In this document: positions 7,246-17,500 of the stretch, one piece after another
Numbering within the stretch: the stretch's first letter is position 1
Layout: each line of letters starts with the position of its first letter
Source of the DNA: an uncultured bacterium
GTDB lineage: Bacteria > Patescibacteriota > Minisyncoccia > Phycocordibacterales > CAIZLB01
Assembly (NCBI GenBank): GCA_903952785.1
Contig: CAJBHC010000047.1
Coordinates: 1-23,531, forward strand
DNA length: 23,531 bases
Direction: 5' to 3'
Position numbers and translations under genes: made by a program
The notes under the pieces: model-generated
Told to the model about the DNA's origin: nothing
Databases searched by the model: none
Seen by the model: only the letters and a program-made list of their open reading frames with translations

Positions 7246-7288
7246 AAAAAGAGTCGGCCGTGCAAGCGGCCGACCTCATTTTTTATTT
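7246..7288. terminator. Bidirectional intrinsic terminator with GCAA tetraloop
   Basis: The stem GTCGGCCGT (7253-7261) pairs with GCGGCCGAC (7266-7274) and closes on GCAA. On the + strand it is followed by CCTCATTTTTTATTT. On the - strand the complementary hairpin is followed by TCTTTTT (plus-strand 7246-7252). It sits between the convergent orphan gene at 6522 and rpoD and probably serves both. Confidence 0.8.
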
Positions 7289-7323
7289 CCCTAATTAGAA
7301 TCAGTCTATCCTTACAAAATATT

Positions 7324-8757
7324 TTAATAATTCTTCAGCCTATTCACTTTATCATGCTGTCTAATCTTCTCGTGTGCCTTAGCTTCAATCTGTCTAATAC
7401 GCTCACGAGTCACACCGAACATTTTTCCAACCTCCTCAAGAGTGTGTTGAATTCCATCAGCAAGACCGTGACGCAACATCAGAATTTCACGCTCTTTCTC
7501 TGAGAGATCTCCAAGAATTTCCTTAACTTGGTCAGCCAATATTCTGCGTGAAGCTTCTTGGTCAGGTGAAAGAATCTTTTCATCTGGAATAAAATCTCCA
7601 AAAGTTGATTTATCGTCATCGTCACCCACCGACGCATCAAGAGAAACTGTTGTCTGATCAATTTTTTCAATTGTATAAATCTTCTCAACATCAATTCCCA
7701 TTTCCATTGCAATTTCTTCAGGCAATGGATCACGCCCCAAGTCTTGAGTTAAACGTCGGAGAACCTGTTTGTACTTTGCAATAGTCTCAACCATGTGAAC
7801 TGGAACTCTAATTGTTCTTGACTGGTCAGCTAAAGCACGAGTGATTGATTGTCTAATCCACCAAGTTGCATAAGTTGAAAACTTAAATCCCTTGGACCAA
7901 TCAAACTTATCCACGGCCTTAAATAAGCCTATATTCCCCTCTTGAATCAGGTCAAGAAGTGTAAGATCAGGACTTCTGTTTGCATATTTTTTAGCGATAG
8001 AAACCACAAGTCTTAAGTTTGCTTTTGCAAGCAAACCTTCTGCTTCTTTATCTCCATTTGCAATTCTCTTTGCCAACTCCTTTTCTTCTGAACCATTAAT
8101 GAGTGGATATTGTCCAATTTCTTTAAGATACATTTGAATTGAATCGTAGTTTGAATCATTTTTACTGATCGCATACTTCTTCAATAAATTATCTTCTTGA
8201 TTATTTACATCAAGCATTCCCCCACCCTCTAGAACATCAATTCCCGCAGTTTGTAATTTCTCATACAAAACATCCAAGAACATTATGTCCTCTTCAATAT
8301 TTGGAAACTCTTTTAGAATCTCGTCGTATGTTACAAAACCTCTATCACGTCCACGGGTAAGTAAGATAGCAGCTCTTTCTTCCCAAGTACTTGTTTTATT
8401 CTTTGCACCCGTGTGAGTTGAATGGAAAGCAGATTTATCTGTTTTCTTCAGTGCTTTAACAGCAACCTTTTTAACCTTCTCTTTTTTAGGAACAGCAACT
8501 TTTTTTACAGGTAATAGCTTCTCCTTTTTTACTGGTTTTTTCTCTACCTTTTTTATTTTTTTGTCCGTTGCCTTAGAGGTTTTTTTAATCAATTTTTTAT
8601 TTTTATTTAAATTTGTATTTTTATTTGAAACAGACTTTATGGTCTTTGACGCACTAGCCTTATTTTTTAAAACATTTTTTGTTTTTGTGACGCTATTTTT
8701 TTTAGCGTTTTTAGTTTTAACCTTATTCAATTTTTTATTTTTTTGATTCTTTGGCAT
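7324..8757 (-). CDS. rpoD: Primary sigma factor RpoD/SigA, 477 aa, with lysine-rich N-terminal extension
   Basis: Housekeeping sigma-70 factor, which directs RNA polymerase to -35/-10 promoters. Residues 1-108 are extremely Lys-rich with Asn, Val and Ser. Residues about 125-180 look like region 1.1. Region 1.2 begins near 205 (DSIQMYLKEIGQYPLI). Region 2 spans about 236-315 and includes LDLIQEGNIGLFKAVDKFDW and FSTYATWWIRQSITRAL, the -10 recognition and melting part. Region 3 follows (HMVETIAKYKQ, about 321-395). Region 4 is about 415-470 with EVGKMFGVTRERIRQIEAKA, the -35 helix-turn-helix. All parts are complete. The Lys-rich segment looks disordered; comparable basic N-termini exist in some actinobacterial SigA proteins. 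It lies downstream of dnaG, as in the classical dnaG-rpoD pairing. AAAGGTG just before the ATG is one of the few Shine-Dalgarno-like motifs here. Confidence 0.97.
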   Translation of the reverse strand: MPKNQKNKKLNKVKTKNAKKNSVTKTKNVLKNKASASKTIKSVSNKNTNLNKNKKLIKKTSKATDKKIKKVEKKPVKKEKLLPVKKVAVPKKEKVKKVAVKALKKTDKSAFHSTHTGAKNKTSTWEERAAILLTRGRDRGFVTYDEILKEFPNIEEDIMFLDVLYEKLQTAGIDVLEGGGMLDVNNQEDNLLKKYAISKNDSNYDSIQMYLKEIGQYPLINGSEEKELAKRIANGDKEAEGLLAKANLRLVVSIAKKYANRSPDLTLLDLIQEGNIGLFKAVDKFDWSKGFKFSTYATWWIRQSITRALADQSRTIRVPVHMVETIAKYKQVLRRLTQDLGRDPLPEEIAMEMGIDVEKIYTIEKIDQTTVSLDASVGDDDDKSTFGDFIPDEKILSPDQEASRRILADQVKEILGDLSEKEREILMLRHGLADGIQHTLEEVGKMFGVTRERIRQIEAKAHEKIRQHDKVNRLKNY

Positions 8758-8837
8758 AACACCTTTTATTTAAGAAATCATATCATAATATAATAAATAT
8801 TCCAGCTTTTATATTATTCGCCTGCTGGGAATATTAT

Positions 8838-10709
8838 CTATCCATATAATTTCTTTTTTCTTTGCACTTCTGATAATTTTAAAGATATAGTTTGGCACTC
8901 CTTTAATATCTCCATTGCCTCGTCCTTCTTTTGCAACTTCTCCATCTTGTTTAGATTATTCATCAAAACAGAAAGATTTTGCTTGAGCGCTCTCTCTTCA
9001 ATTTCTAATAACAACTCTTCAATGTCATGATCTAATTTTGAGCTACCTGCAAAGAGAACTTCTGCTTCAAATGACAACTCCGTTGGAGAGGTAGAAATTC
9101 TTTCATCAAAGTATTTTCTACTAACCTTATCCAAGAATGCTTCTGCTCTATTTAAAACCTCCTCTGCCTTATTTAGATTAGCAGAATCCCTAAGCCACAA
9201 TATTAGACCAATCATTCTATCAAGAGTCTTTTTGTCGCTGTCATTCAAATCATCAACTCCTTTTATTATTGAATGATCAGAAATCGTTCCACCATCCCCA
9301 GCATCTCCTCTTCTACCTTCCCCTTCGCTTGCACCAACACCCTTCGGCACAGCCTTCATCCTTACCATTAATCTCTCCAACTCCGCCCGGAGATCTGCTT
9401 CCTGAATATCAGTTCTTAAACTAATTCTGTTTATAAAGTGTGCCCTATCAATTGAGCTCTCTATTGCAAGAACATAAGGAAGAACCTCTACTTCAACTGC
9501 TTTCCACAAAGCTCTTCCAGTTAATCCTTCCCTCTCCAATATATCAAGATAAAAATCTATAATATGTTTTGCATTTTTCAAACACCCTTTAAAACTTTCT
9601 TTATCACTCAATATCAATGATGCTGGATCCTCACCTTTTGGAAGCGATGCAATCTTAACATCCATTCCTAAAGATAGCGCCAATTCCCATGCCCTAAGTG
9701 ATGCCTTGAGTCCCGCTTTGTCAGCATCGTACACAATCATTGTGTTATCAGTCAGTCTTTTTATCTTCTCCAAATGGAGCGCAGTGAGAGATGTTCCTGA
9801 TGTTGCAACTGTATTATTAAATCCAGCTTGATGTGCCATTAGCATATCAAATTGACCTTCAACCAAAATTGCATAACCAAATTTTCTAATACCCTCTTTT
9901 GCCTTATGATATCCATAAAGAATTTCTGATTTATTAAATAGTACGCCATCTGGACTATTCAAATATTTTGGAGGCTCTCTGTTTTCATCACTACCTTGAG
10001 ATGAAGATGGCTGACCAGCGCCCGCAGAAGATGAAGGCGAAGTTGACTCTGCAACCGGAAACTTAATAAACCTTCCGGAATACCCAACAACTCTTCCAGA
10101 TGAATCAAAAAGCGGAAACATTATTCTCTCCCTGAATCTATCGTAGACACTAGTTCCAGTTTGTTTAATCAAACCAACTTTCTCCATATCCGTGTTTCCA
10201 ACATTCTTTGAGCGAAGATAATCCCCTAAGCCCCTCCATTCATTTGACGCAAGACCAATTCTCCAAGTCTTAATTGTTTCTTCTGTTAGTCCCCTTCCCA
10301 ATAAATATTCTAATGCAAATTTTGCTGAAGGATTTTTATTTAATTGATCCTCATAGAAAACAGTTGAAAGCTCTAGGACGCTTCTAAGTTTATCTAATTC
10401 AGAATCCTTGCTTCTATCGTGCTGAAATTGTTCAAGTTCAACCCCCGCTCTTTCTGCCAAAATTTTAAGCGCACCAAGAAAATCTATTTTTTCAAACTCT
10501 TCTACGAAGGTAAAAATATCACCTTTTGCTCCACATCCAAAACAATAATAATTATTTCTGGCAGGCGAAATAAAGAACGAAGGAGTTTTTTCATTATGAA
10601 AAGGACAGCGCGCCTTGTAATTTGCGCCTGTCTTTTCAATTTTTATATAAGCTCCGACAACGTCAGCAATGCCGAGCCTTTCTTTAATTGTTTGAGCAGC
10701 TGATGACAT
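8838..10709 (-). CDS. dnaG: DNA primase DnaG, 623 aa
   Basis: Synthesises RNA primers for DNA replication. The N-terminal CHC2 zinc-binding domain has C35-H38 and C56-C59 (CPFH and CFGC). The catalytic core holds the TOPRIM residues EGQFDM (about 281-286) and YDADKAG (about 326-332). The C-terminal part (about 470-623) is helical and probably binds the replicative helicase DnaB. Two low-complexity stretches look inserted: a Ser/Gly/Gln-rich segment around residues 221-247, between the nucleotidyl-transfer lobe and TOPRIM, and GASEGEGRRGDAGDGG around 456-471. Length is normal for DnaG. The start ATG has no Shine-Dalgarno sequence. The gene sits 80 bases upstream of rpoD on the same strand and 141 bases downstream of rpoC. 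Confidence 0.95.
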   Translation of the reverse strand: MSSAAQTIKERLGIADVVGAYIKIEKTGANYKARCPFHNEKTPSFFISPARNNYYCFGCGAKGDIFTFVEEFEKIDFLGALKILAERAGVELEQFQHDRSKDSELDKLRSVLELSTVFYEDQLNKNPSAKFALEYLLGRGLTEETIKTWRIGLASNEWRGLGDYLRSKNVGNTDMEKVGLIKQTGTSVYDRFRERIMFPLFDSSGRVVGYSGRFIKFPVAESTSPSSSAGAGQPSSSQGSDENREPPKYLNSPDGVLFNKSEILYGYHKAKEGIRKFGYAILVEGQFDMLMAHQAGFNNTVATSGTSLTALHLEKIKRLTDNTMIVYDADKAGLKASLRAWELALSLGMDVKIASLPKGEDPASLILSDKESFKGCLKNAKHIIDFYLDILEREGLTGRALWKAVEVEVLPYVLAIESSIDRAHFINRISLRTDIQEADLRAELERLMVRMKAVPKGVGASEGEGRRGDAGDGGTISDHSIIKGVDDLNDSDKKTLDRMIGLILWLRDSANLNKAEEVLNRAEAFLDKVSRKYFDERISTSPTELSFEAEVLFAGSSKLDHDIEELLLEIEERALKQNLSVLMNNLNKMEKLQKKDEAMEILKECQTISLKLSEVQRKKKLYG

Positions 10710-10850
10710 TTATTTTTATTTTTTATGTAACCTAGCCCAGATGTTCTTGCGAGACGCGGGTTCATAACATGTGTCTAACGCGGGGCTGGCACCCTTGCCT
10801 TGACCCACCCACCAAATTGATTCGGCCGTGCACCCAATTATCCCAAAGTC
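10710..10850. other. GC-rich gap between rpoC and dnaG
   Basis: No gene, tRNA or clear terminator is seen. The stretch is visibly GC-richer than the flanking genes and contains GACGCGGG and AACGCGGG repeated in direct orientation. TCGGCCGTGCA at 10822-10832 is identical to 7254-7264, the left arm and part of the loop of the terminator at 7253. It may be the scar of a lost cassette. Confidence 0.3.
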
Positions 10851-13800
10851 TTATTCCAAAAATCCCTCTTCCTCCAAAACTGTCTCTCTTAGCTTCTCAA
10901 TCATCTTATACTTTTCACTATCCTTAAATCCTGATCCGGCAGGAATCAATCGTCCAATAATTACGTTTTCCATAATTCCGTACAATGGATCCTTTTGTGC
11001 CTTTAGAGATGCGTTAATAAGCATTCTGTTTGTGTGTTGGAATGAAGCGGCTGAAAGGAAGCTTCTTCTTGTAAGTGAAGCCTCTGTAATACCAAGTACA
11101 ATTGGCTCTCCCTTAGCTTCAATATACTCCGCTCCCTTAACAAGCTCTTTAACTCTTGCATTCTCTTGATCCAACTCAAATTGCTCAACAATATCTCCAA
11201 CTGCAAATTGTGTATCTCCAGCTTGCTTTATCTTTATACGAGAGAACATTTGGCGAACAATAATTTCAATATGCTTTCTTGAAACATTTTCTCCCTGAAG
11301 TTCATAAATCTTTTTAACTTCAGAAATAATATACTCTTGTGTACGAGCAAGACCAGCATATTCAAACAAATCTTCAATACTTGCGTGACCATCTGTTACA
11401 ATATCACCCTTTGATACATGTTGACCAATCTTTACTAGCGGTACACGGGCATAGTGACATGAGAATTCAATTTCAGCCCCTTTCTTACTCTTTGTTGGAA
11501 CATCTGGAAGAAGTTTGATAAGCTTTTCTTTTCCAACTTCTTTGACATCTGTGATCATACCATCTTGAGATACAACAATAGCGGCATTTTTTGGATTTCT
11601 CTTTTCAAAAATCTCTTCAACACGAGGAAGTCCAGCTGTAATATCTCCTCCAACAACAGCAACTCCTCCTGAGTGGAATGTACGCATAGTTAGCTGTGTT
11701 CCAGGCTCTCCAACGGCTTGTGCAGCAATTGTTCCAACCGCTTCTCCTGTCTCAACTAGAGCGCCGCGTCCTAGATCTGATCCATAACACATTCTACAGA
11801 TTCCACCCGGTGTCTTACATACAAGAGGGGATCTAACATTTATTTCAGATATCCCTTGTGCATCAAGCAGTTTAGCGTCCTCCTTTGTAATCATGTGATT
11901 TCTCTTAAACATTACTTCACCTGCACCATTTGCAATATCCTTTGCAAGGACACGTCCTGTTGCAATCTTAAGCATTGTCAGACTAATTCCTGATGAACCA
12001 ACTCTGTTTACTGCAATTCCTTCTTTTGTTCCACAGTCCTCTTCTGTAATCATCACACTTTGTGCAACGACGAACAGCTTTCTAGTTAGATATCCTGACT
12101 TAGCGGTGTTAAGCGCAGTGTCTGTCATACCCTTTCTAGCACCGTGAGATGAAATGAAGTATTCAACAGGTGAAAATCCTTCTTTGAACGATGAGATAAT
12201 TGGAAGCTCCAATGTCTCTCCTTGAGCGTTTGCGATGAGTCCAGCCATACCAACCATTTGGTTAAGTTGTCCCATAGAACCTCTGGCACCTGAGACCACC
12301 ATGTCGTAAACTGGACCATTTTTATCCAAACTATCTCCAACCAATTTTTCAATCTGAGATTTTGTGTCTTGCCAAATTGAAACGTTCTTTCTATGCTTCT
12401 CTTCCTTTGATAGAAGACCTTCATTGTATTGCTCCAAAACTTCCAATGACTTTCCTTCTGCAATTTTGACAAGCTCCGCCTTACCTTCTGGGACGTTGAT
12501 ATCATCCATACTCCAAGTAACACCAGACTCAGTTAGATATTTAAATCCAAAATCCTTAAGTGCATCAATGTATGGCGCAACCTTTCCAAGTCCTTGTTCT
12601 GTAATAATATCATCGATAATATTATTCAAAACTGGTTTTGTAATTTCCTTATTTACGAATGGATGACCAGCTGGCAAAACATTGTTAAACAATATTCTTC
12701 CAATACTTGTCTCTATCATCTTTCCTCTATCCTCTCCATATTTTTCTTCATCTGGTGCAATAACATGAATTTTTGCTCTGTAAGAAAGTGCGTTGAAACT
12801 AAGGGCTTGAATTGCATCGTCAACACTTCCGTAATAATTCCCTTCTCCTCTGTCTCCATCTATGAATCTAGACATCCAGAAAGATCCAAGAACAATATCC
12901 AAAAGTTTTGCAGTAACAGTTGGATCCCCTGATCCAGGCTTAAGAATATTTTTATCGGCTGCCATAATCTCCTTTGCCTCAAGTTGTGCTTCTTCTGAAA
13001 GTGGAACGTGAATGGCCATTGTGTCACCATCAAAGTCCGCGTTAAAAGGAGAACAAACTAGTGGGTGAAGTTGAATAGCATTTCCTTCAATAAGAACTGG
13101 CCGGAAAGCTTGAATTGAAAGACGGTGAAGTGTTGGTGCGCGGTTTAGAAGAACATATTTCTCCTTAATAACATTTTCAAGAATTGCCCAAACTTCAGGA
13201 ATACCATCATCAATTAATCTTGATGCTCCTCTAATATTAAAGGCCATCTCTTTTTTGATAAGTTGAGATACAACGAATGGTCTAAACAACTCTAGTGCCA
13301 TATGCTTTGGAACTCCACATTGATCAAGCTTAAGATTTGGACCAACGACAATTACAGAACGTCCTGAGTAGTCAACACGCTTTCCAAGAAGGTTTTGACG
13401 GAACAATCCTCTCTTTCCCTTTAGATTATCTGCGAGAGATTTAAGTGGACGTCTTTGTGCGGCGTTTAATCCTGCAAAAGATGCATTACCATGTCTAATT
13501 GTATTATCAATCAGCGCATCAACAGCTTCTTGTAGAATTCTTTTCTCATTTCTAAGAATCACGTCAGGAGCATTGATTTCCTTAAGTTTCTTTAGACGAT
13601 TATTTCTGTTGATTACACGACGGTAAAGATCGTTAACATCAGATGTTGCATGACGGCCTCCTTCAAGAGCAACCATTGGACGAAGCGCTGCAGGAATAAC
13701 AGGAAGTGCTGTTATAAACATCCACTCAGGTCTGATTTTTGAACGAACCATTGATTTGATAAGAGCGAGTCTCTTAATCATTTTCTCACGATCAGCTGCT

Positions 13801-14555
13801 GAAACTTTAGTAAAATCAATTTCTAGTTGAGTCAAAAGTTTTGACAAATCAAGATTCTTGAAAATATTGAAAACTGCTTCAGCTCCAATACCAGCTTCAA
13901 ACGCAATACCAAATCTTAGTGAAAACTTATGATATTGATTTTCATCCAAAACTCTACCAACTTGAATGCTTTCAATATCGCGTTTTGCAGACATCAAAAG
14001 TTCAGTTAGTGCTTCTTTTGTCTTCTCATCAGTAACTGTCTTAACTTTATTCTTGAACTCACCATCAAGCTCTTTTAGAAGTCTAGTTTTTTCTTCTTCG
14101 TGAACTTTTGTAATCAAATATCCTGCAAAGTATACAACTTTCTCAACGTCACCTTGACTCATTCCCAAAACCTGAGCAACACGAGATGGCATAGTTCGCA
14201 AATACCAGATATGAGAAACAGGAACACAAAGTTCAATGTGACCCATTCTCTCACGTCTTACAATTGATCTAGTTAATTCAACTCCACATTTTTCACAAAC
14301 AATTCCTTTGTATCTAATTCCTTTGTATTTTCCGCAATAACACTCAAAGTCTCTTTCAGGTCCAAAGATTTTTTCATCAAACAAACCATTCTTCTCACTT
14401 CTTTGAGTTCTATAGTTCATTGTCTCCGGCTTTGTAACCTCGCCATATGACCAATCTCTAACCTTATCAGGTGATGCAATTTTAAGAACGATAGATTCAA
14501 AATCATCTATTCCCTTTTCCTTATGCTTTGCGTTTAATGGATTTTTTATATTCAT
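10851..14555 (-). CDS. rpoC: RNA polymerase subunit beta' (RpoC), 1234 aa
   Basis: Catalytic subunit of bacterial RNA polymerase. The N-terminal zinc site is C72-x-C74 and C87-x2-C90 (ECYCGKY and VCEKCG). The active-site loop NADFDGD is at 505-511, with Asp 507, 509 and 511 chelating the catalytic magnesium. The next residue is Thr, where the family normally has Gln (NADFDGDQMA). The second zinc site is CGTKEG near 838 together with VCKTPGGICRMC near 911-921, and the trigger-loop/bridge region with AAQAVGEPGTQLTMRTFHSGG follows. It starts 13 bases after the rpoB stop, so the two are co-transcribed. No Shine-Dalgarno sequence is close to the ATG. The frame is intact and the length is typical for a subunit without large lineage-specific insertions. 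Confidence 0.98.
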   Translation of the reverse strand: MNIKNPLNAKHKEKGIDDFESIVLKIASPDKVRDWSYGEVTKPETMNYRTQRSEKNGLFDEKIFGPERDFECYCGKYKGIRYKGIVCEKCGVELTRSIVRRERMGHIELCVPVSHIWYLRTMPSRVAQVLGMSQGDVEKVVYFAGYLITKVHEEEKTRLLKELDGEFKNKVKTVTDEKTKEALTELLMSAKRDIESIQVGRVLDENQYHKFSLRFGIAFEAGIGAEAVFNIFKNLDLSKLLTQLEIDFTKVSAADREKMIKRLALIKSMVRSKIRPEWMFITALPVIPAALRPMVALEGGRHATSDVNDLYRRVINRNNRLKKLKEINAPDVILRNEKRILQEAVDALIDNTIRHGNASFAGLNAAQRRPLKSLADNLKGKRGLFRQNLLGKRVDYSGRSVIVVGPNLKLDQCGVPKHMALELFRPFVVSQLIKKEMAFNIRGASRLIDDGIPEVWAILENVIKEKYVLLNRAPTLHRLSIQAFRPVLIEGNAIQLHPLVCSPFNADFDGDTMAIHVPLSEEAQLEAKEIMAADKNILKPGSGDPTVTAKLLDIVLGSFWMSRFIDGDRGEGNYYGSVDDAIQALSFNALSYRAKIHVIAPDEEKYGEDRGKMIETSIGRILFNNVLPAGHPFVNKEITKPVLNNIIDDIITEQGLGKVAPYIDALKDFGFKYLTESGVTWSMDDINVPEGKAELVKIAEGKSLEVLEQYNEGLLSKEEKHRKNVSIWQDTKSQIEKLVGDSLDKNGPVYDMVVSGARGSMGQLNQMVGMAGLIANAQGETLELPIISSFKEGFSPVEYFISSHGARKGMTDTALNTAKSGYLTRKLFVVAQSVMITEEDCGTKEGIAVNRVGSSGISLTMLKIATGRVLAKDIANGAGEVMFKRNHMITKEDAKLLDAQGISEINVRSPLVCKTPGGICRMCYGSDLGRGALVETGEAVGTIAAQAVGEPGTQLTMRTFHSGGVAVVGGDITAGLPRVEEIFEKRNPKNAAIVVSQDGMITDVKEVGKEKLIKLLPDVPTKSKKGAEIEFSCHYARVPLVKIGQHVSKGDIVTDGHASIEDLFEYAGLARTQEYIISEVKKIYELQGENVSRKHIEIIVRQMFSRIKIKQAGDTQFAVGDIVEQFELDQENARVKELVKGAEYIEAKGEPIVLGITEASLTRRSFLSAASFQHTNRMLINASLKAQKDPLYGIMENVIIGRLIPAGSGFKDSEKYKMIEKLRETVLEEEGFLE

Positions 14556-14568
14556 ATTAGTGGTTGAA

Positions 14569-17500
14569 TTAATTATTGTCCTCCGCTACCGTTTGCTCAT
14601 ATGCGACCACTTCATTTTCAAGATCCGTTGCATCCTTGTTTAACTCAACATCAACTCCCAGCCCTCTTAGGTTTGCAAGAAGTACGTTGAATGATGCTGG
14701 AGTATTTGGATCAAGCAGTTTGTGTCCTTTTACGATAGAGTCAAAGGCTTGAGTTCTACCTTGAATATCATCTGATTTGATTGTAAGCATCTCTCTAAGT
14801 GCGTGGGCTGCGCCATATCCTGCTAGTGCCCAGACTTCCATTTCTCCAAATCTCTGTCCTCCACCTTGTGCTTTTCCTCCCAATGGCTGCTGTGTAATTA
14901 GAGAGTAAGGACCGATGGAACGCATGTGAATCTTATCTTCAACCATGTGGTGAAGTTTCAAAATATACATGTATCCAACAGCAATGTCCTGTGCAAACTT
15001 TTCTCCCGTTCTACCGTCAAACAATTTCATCTTTCCGTTTTCATTGTATCCAGCTGAGACAAGTTCTGATTTAATTTCTTCAGATGTAGCTCCAATAAAC
15101 GGAGGAACAATTGCTTGATATCCCATTTTATTTGCAGCAAGACCTAGGTGAAGTTCAAGAATCTGTCCAAGGTTCATACGAGAAGGAACACCGAGTGGTG
15201 TAAGGATTACGTCAACTGGAGTTCCGTCTGCCATGAATGGCATGTCTTCCATAGGAAGAACACGTGAGATAACTCCCTTGTTACCGTGACGTCCCGCCAA
15301 CTTATCTCCAACAGAGACTGAACGCAAGAGTGCAACTTCAATGTGAATTCTTTTAATAATTCCTGATTCAAGTTTATCTCCTCTTTCTCTTGAAAAGATT
15401 TTAACACTTATGATACGTCCACGCTTTCCGTTTTCTAGTCTCTTTGATGTATCTTTAACATCTCTTGATTTCTCACCAAAGATAGATCTAAGAAGTCTCT
15501 CCTCAGGTGTTAGTTGAGTCTCACTCTTTGGAGTAATTTTTCCGACGATAATATCACCCGGTCTAACCTCAGCTCCAACTCTAACAATTCCATCAACATC
15601 CAAGTTCTTTAGTCTGTTTTCTCCAACGTTTGGAATGTCATGAGTAGTTACCTCCGGACCAAGCTTAGTGTCACGAACATTAATAACAAACTCTTCAATG
15701 TGAACAGTTGTAAATTTTGATTCTTTAACAAGTCTTTCAGATAGAATGATGGCGTCTTCAAAGTTAGCACCTGACCATGTCATGAAAGCGACAAGACAGT
15801 TTTGTCCAAGAGCCATTTGACCATTTACAGATGTAGAAGTATCAGCAAGGACATCTCCTCTCTTAACTTTTTGTCCGATACTTACTGTTGGACGTTGGTG
15901 AAAAGCGGTGAATTGATTTGTTCTACTGAAGTTTACGAGTTTGAACTCATGATCCTTCTTTCCACGTAGCACTACCTTCTTTGCATCAACTCCAATAATC
16001 AGACCGTCTTCAGGTGCAATGATAATACGTCCTGTGTCAATTGCAGCTTTCTCTTCAATTCCGGTTGCAACAAGTGGAGCTTCTGGAACGATACATGGAG
16101 TAGCTTGCTTCTGCATGTTTGAGGCCATAAGCGCTCTCTGCGCATTGTCATGATTCAAGAATGGAATCATAGAAGTTGAAATAGAGAATGCTTGATCTGT
16201 TGAAACGTCAATGTATTCTACCTCTTCTTTTGAAACAACTGCTGGCTCACCGTTGATTCTAACTTCCAGTGTATCTTTCGCTATGTTACCGTCTTTATCA
16301 TACTCGGTTGTGGCGTGGGCAATTTTACAACCCTCTTCTTCAAGTGCATTAAGATAAACAACTTCTTTTGTAACCTTTCCATTTAATACCTTTACATAAG
16401 GAGTCTCAATCATTCCGAAGTGATTGATTCTAGCGTACATTGCAAGCTGAAGAACAAGACCAATGTTTTGTCCTTCTGGTGTGTGAATTGGACAAATTCT
16501 ACCATAGTGAGATGCGTGAACGTCACGAACTTCAACTCCGGCACGCTCTCTAGTTAGTCCTCCGGGGCCAAGGGCAGAAATTCTACGCAAGTGCTCAATT
16601 TCAGCAAGAATATTTTCTTGACTCATAAATTGTGACAATTGGTTTGTAGTATAGAATTCCTTTATACGAGCTTGAAGTGGACGAGGTGAAATAAATTGAA
16701 TTGGAAGATTTGCATCAGTATCAATTGTAGACATTCTATTTTGAATGTTTCTCTTGATTTGAGTCATACCAATTCTAATTTTTGCTTGAAGCATTTCTCC
16801 AACGTATCTAACACGACGTGACCCTAAGTGGTCAACATCGTCTTGAACTGAAGCTGGATTGTGAGATAGTTCAATAATTTTATTTATTGTAACAGCTAGG
16901 TCATCCAAGCTAAGTGTCATGATTGAAACTGACTTCTCATCCATAGGCTTTCCAAATCTTTGATTGAAACGGAAACGTCCAACTTTTGACAGATCATATC
17001 TTTCAGCTGACTTTAATAGTGAATCAACATATTCACGAGCGTTGTCAGATGTTGCAAGCTCACCATCGCGCATCTTTCTGTGAATTTCTATGTATGCCTC
17101 ATCTTTTGTCTTAGCATGATCCTTTGCTAGAGTTGATTCAATAAAAGGAAGAGCTAGAGCGTTGTCTTTAAACAATGCCTTTATTTCTGTATCAGTTTCA
17201 GCACCAAACACACGCAAGAGTGATGTGACAGGGAATTTTCTCTTTCTGTCCATTCTTACATATATAGTGTGGTCCGCATCTGTATCGATTTCAATCCATG
17301 CACCACGTGCAGGGATAATTTTTGCTCCAAAGTATGTCTTACCCTTCAATTCTTGTGAAGTAAAAAATACTCCGTATGAACGGGCAAGCTGTGGAACAAT
17401 AAGTCTTTCAATACCATTTATAATAAAAGTTCCGTGATCAGTCATCAAAGGAAAATCAGCAACAAAGATTTCTTGCTCCTTTGTTGTGTTTAAGATTTTA

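Noticed and set aside
10710..10850. tRNA gene in the GC-rich rpoC-dnaG gap
   Set aside because: GGTTCATAA looks like part of a T-loop, but no acceptor stem, anticodon arm or matching T-stem can be drawn on either strand.
12125..12523. 132-codon frame on the - strand inside rpoC
   Set aside because: It overlaps a fully conserved part of rpoC in another frame; a shadow of the real gene.
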